A DNA stretch of 64,000 bases from Microbacterium salsuginis (GTDB lineage: Bacteria; Actinomycetota; Actinomycetes; Actinomycetales; Microbacteriaceae): positions 744,001 through 808,000 of the forward strand of contig NZ_JABACI010000001.1 in assembly GCF_012524205.1 (NCBI RefSeq), given 5' to 3'. Numbering within the stretch: the first letter of the stretch is position 1; every line of letters starts with the position of its first letter. A model generated the notes under the pieces. That model did no database searches, had not been told where the DNA came from, and saw only the letters and a list, made by a program, of their open reading frames with translations. Both the position numbers and the translations under genes were made by a program. Shown piece by piece: positions 63,864 to 64,000 of this stretch.

Positions 63864-63880
63864 ATACCCCTGTGGGGTAT
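63864..63880. promoter_or_regulatory. CsoR-type copper operator upstream of copB
   Basis: ATACCCCTGTGGGGTAT is a perfect 7-bp palindrome around TGT, the classic pattern bound by CsoR repressors, which release it on binding Cu(I). It lies 33 bp upstream of the copB start. Confidence 0.8.
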
Positions 63881-63932
63881 TCGTCACAACGCCCGAGCCG
63901 TGTGGCTATTCCCGAATCGGTGAGTGCCGCGG

Positions 63933-64000
63933 TCAGCCCGCACTGCCATTGATGTGCGCGTGTCCGCCATGGTGCGCCTGGCGCCCACGATCCGGCTGCC
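63933..64000 (-). CDS. C-terminal end of a His-rich protein, possibly CsoR-like (partial)
   Basis: One minus-strand frame reads QPDRGRQAHHGGHAHINGSAG and stops at 63933; the rest lies off the window. The His-rich tail resembles tails of CsoR-family regulators that often precede copper ATPase genes. Only 22 codons are visible, so the call rests on composition and context. Confidence 0.35.
   Translation of the reverse strand, partial: QPDRGRQAHHGGHAHINGSAG

Overview
The window is high-GC actinobacterial DNA. Gene order, codon style and product similarities suggest Microbacteriaceae, probably Microbacterium; this is an inference from sequence style, not a placement. Almost every base is coding, many genes overlap by ATGA, and hairpins separate convergent genes. 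No transposase, integrase, phage gene or CRISPR array was seen.

Left part (1-31.8 kb). A tRNA-Trp is cut by the window edge. A polyamine/GABA module follows: GabD-type aldehyde dehydrogenase, APC permease, universal stress protein, putrescine oxidase and GabT, with a divergent PucR regulator and a DAO-type FAD oxidoreductase. A sugar locus (10.4-17.3 kb) has an ABC importer, a GH1 beta-glucosidase, a TetR regulator and a secreted protein resembling GH144 beta-1,2-glucanases; one palindrome precedes both of its transcription units. The glyoxylate shunt follows (RamB-like regulator, malate synthase, a Pseudomonas-type isocitrate lyase), then an ABC exporter with a two-component system, an aspartate aminotransferase, and an IclR/PaaK-like ligase/aldehyde dehydrogenase/ABM module.

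Centre (31.86-56.66 kb). This is a complete mycofactocin system split in two. mftA (33 codons), mftB, mftC and mftD lie at 31.9-34.8 kb; mftG, mftR, mftE and mftF lie at 52.2-56.7 kb. The 17 kb between them carries a five-gene peptide/opine-type ABC importer, a seven-gene oxidation operon (two NDMA-type alcohol dehydrogenases, an aldehyde dehydrogenase, a UGSC-like protein with its partner, a zinc alcohol dehydrogenase and an amidohydrolase/decarboxylase), an SDR, a small CxxC protein, an IclR regulator and a CmcJ/NvfI-like oxygenase. The same near-identical palindrome fills the -35/-10 spacer of the mftA and mftE promoters, with mftR beside the second, so one TetR regulator probably controls both halves. 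Reading of the locus: the importer brings in a substrate, mycofactocin-coupled dehydrogenases oxidise alcohols and aldehydes, and MftG passes electrons to respiration.

Right part (56.8-64 kb). A conserved hadA-hadB-murB block, a TSUP permease, a DUF2510 membrane protein, a rhomboid protease and a His-rich CopB-type copper ATPase with a CsoR-like operator. A 64-bp element, about 91 % identical, is embedded in the reading frames of both murB and the copper ATPase.
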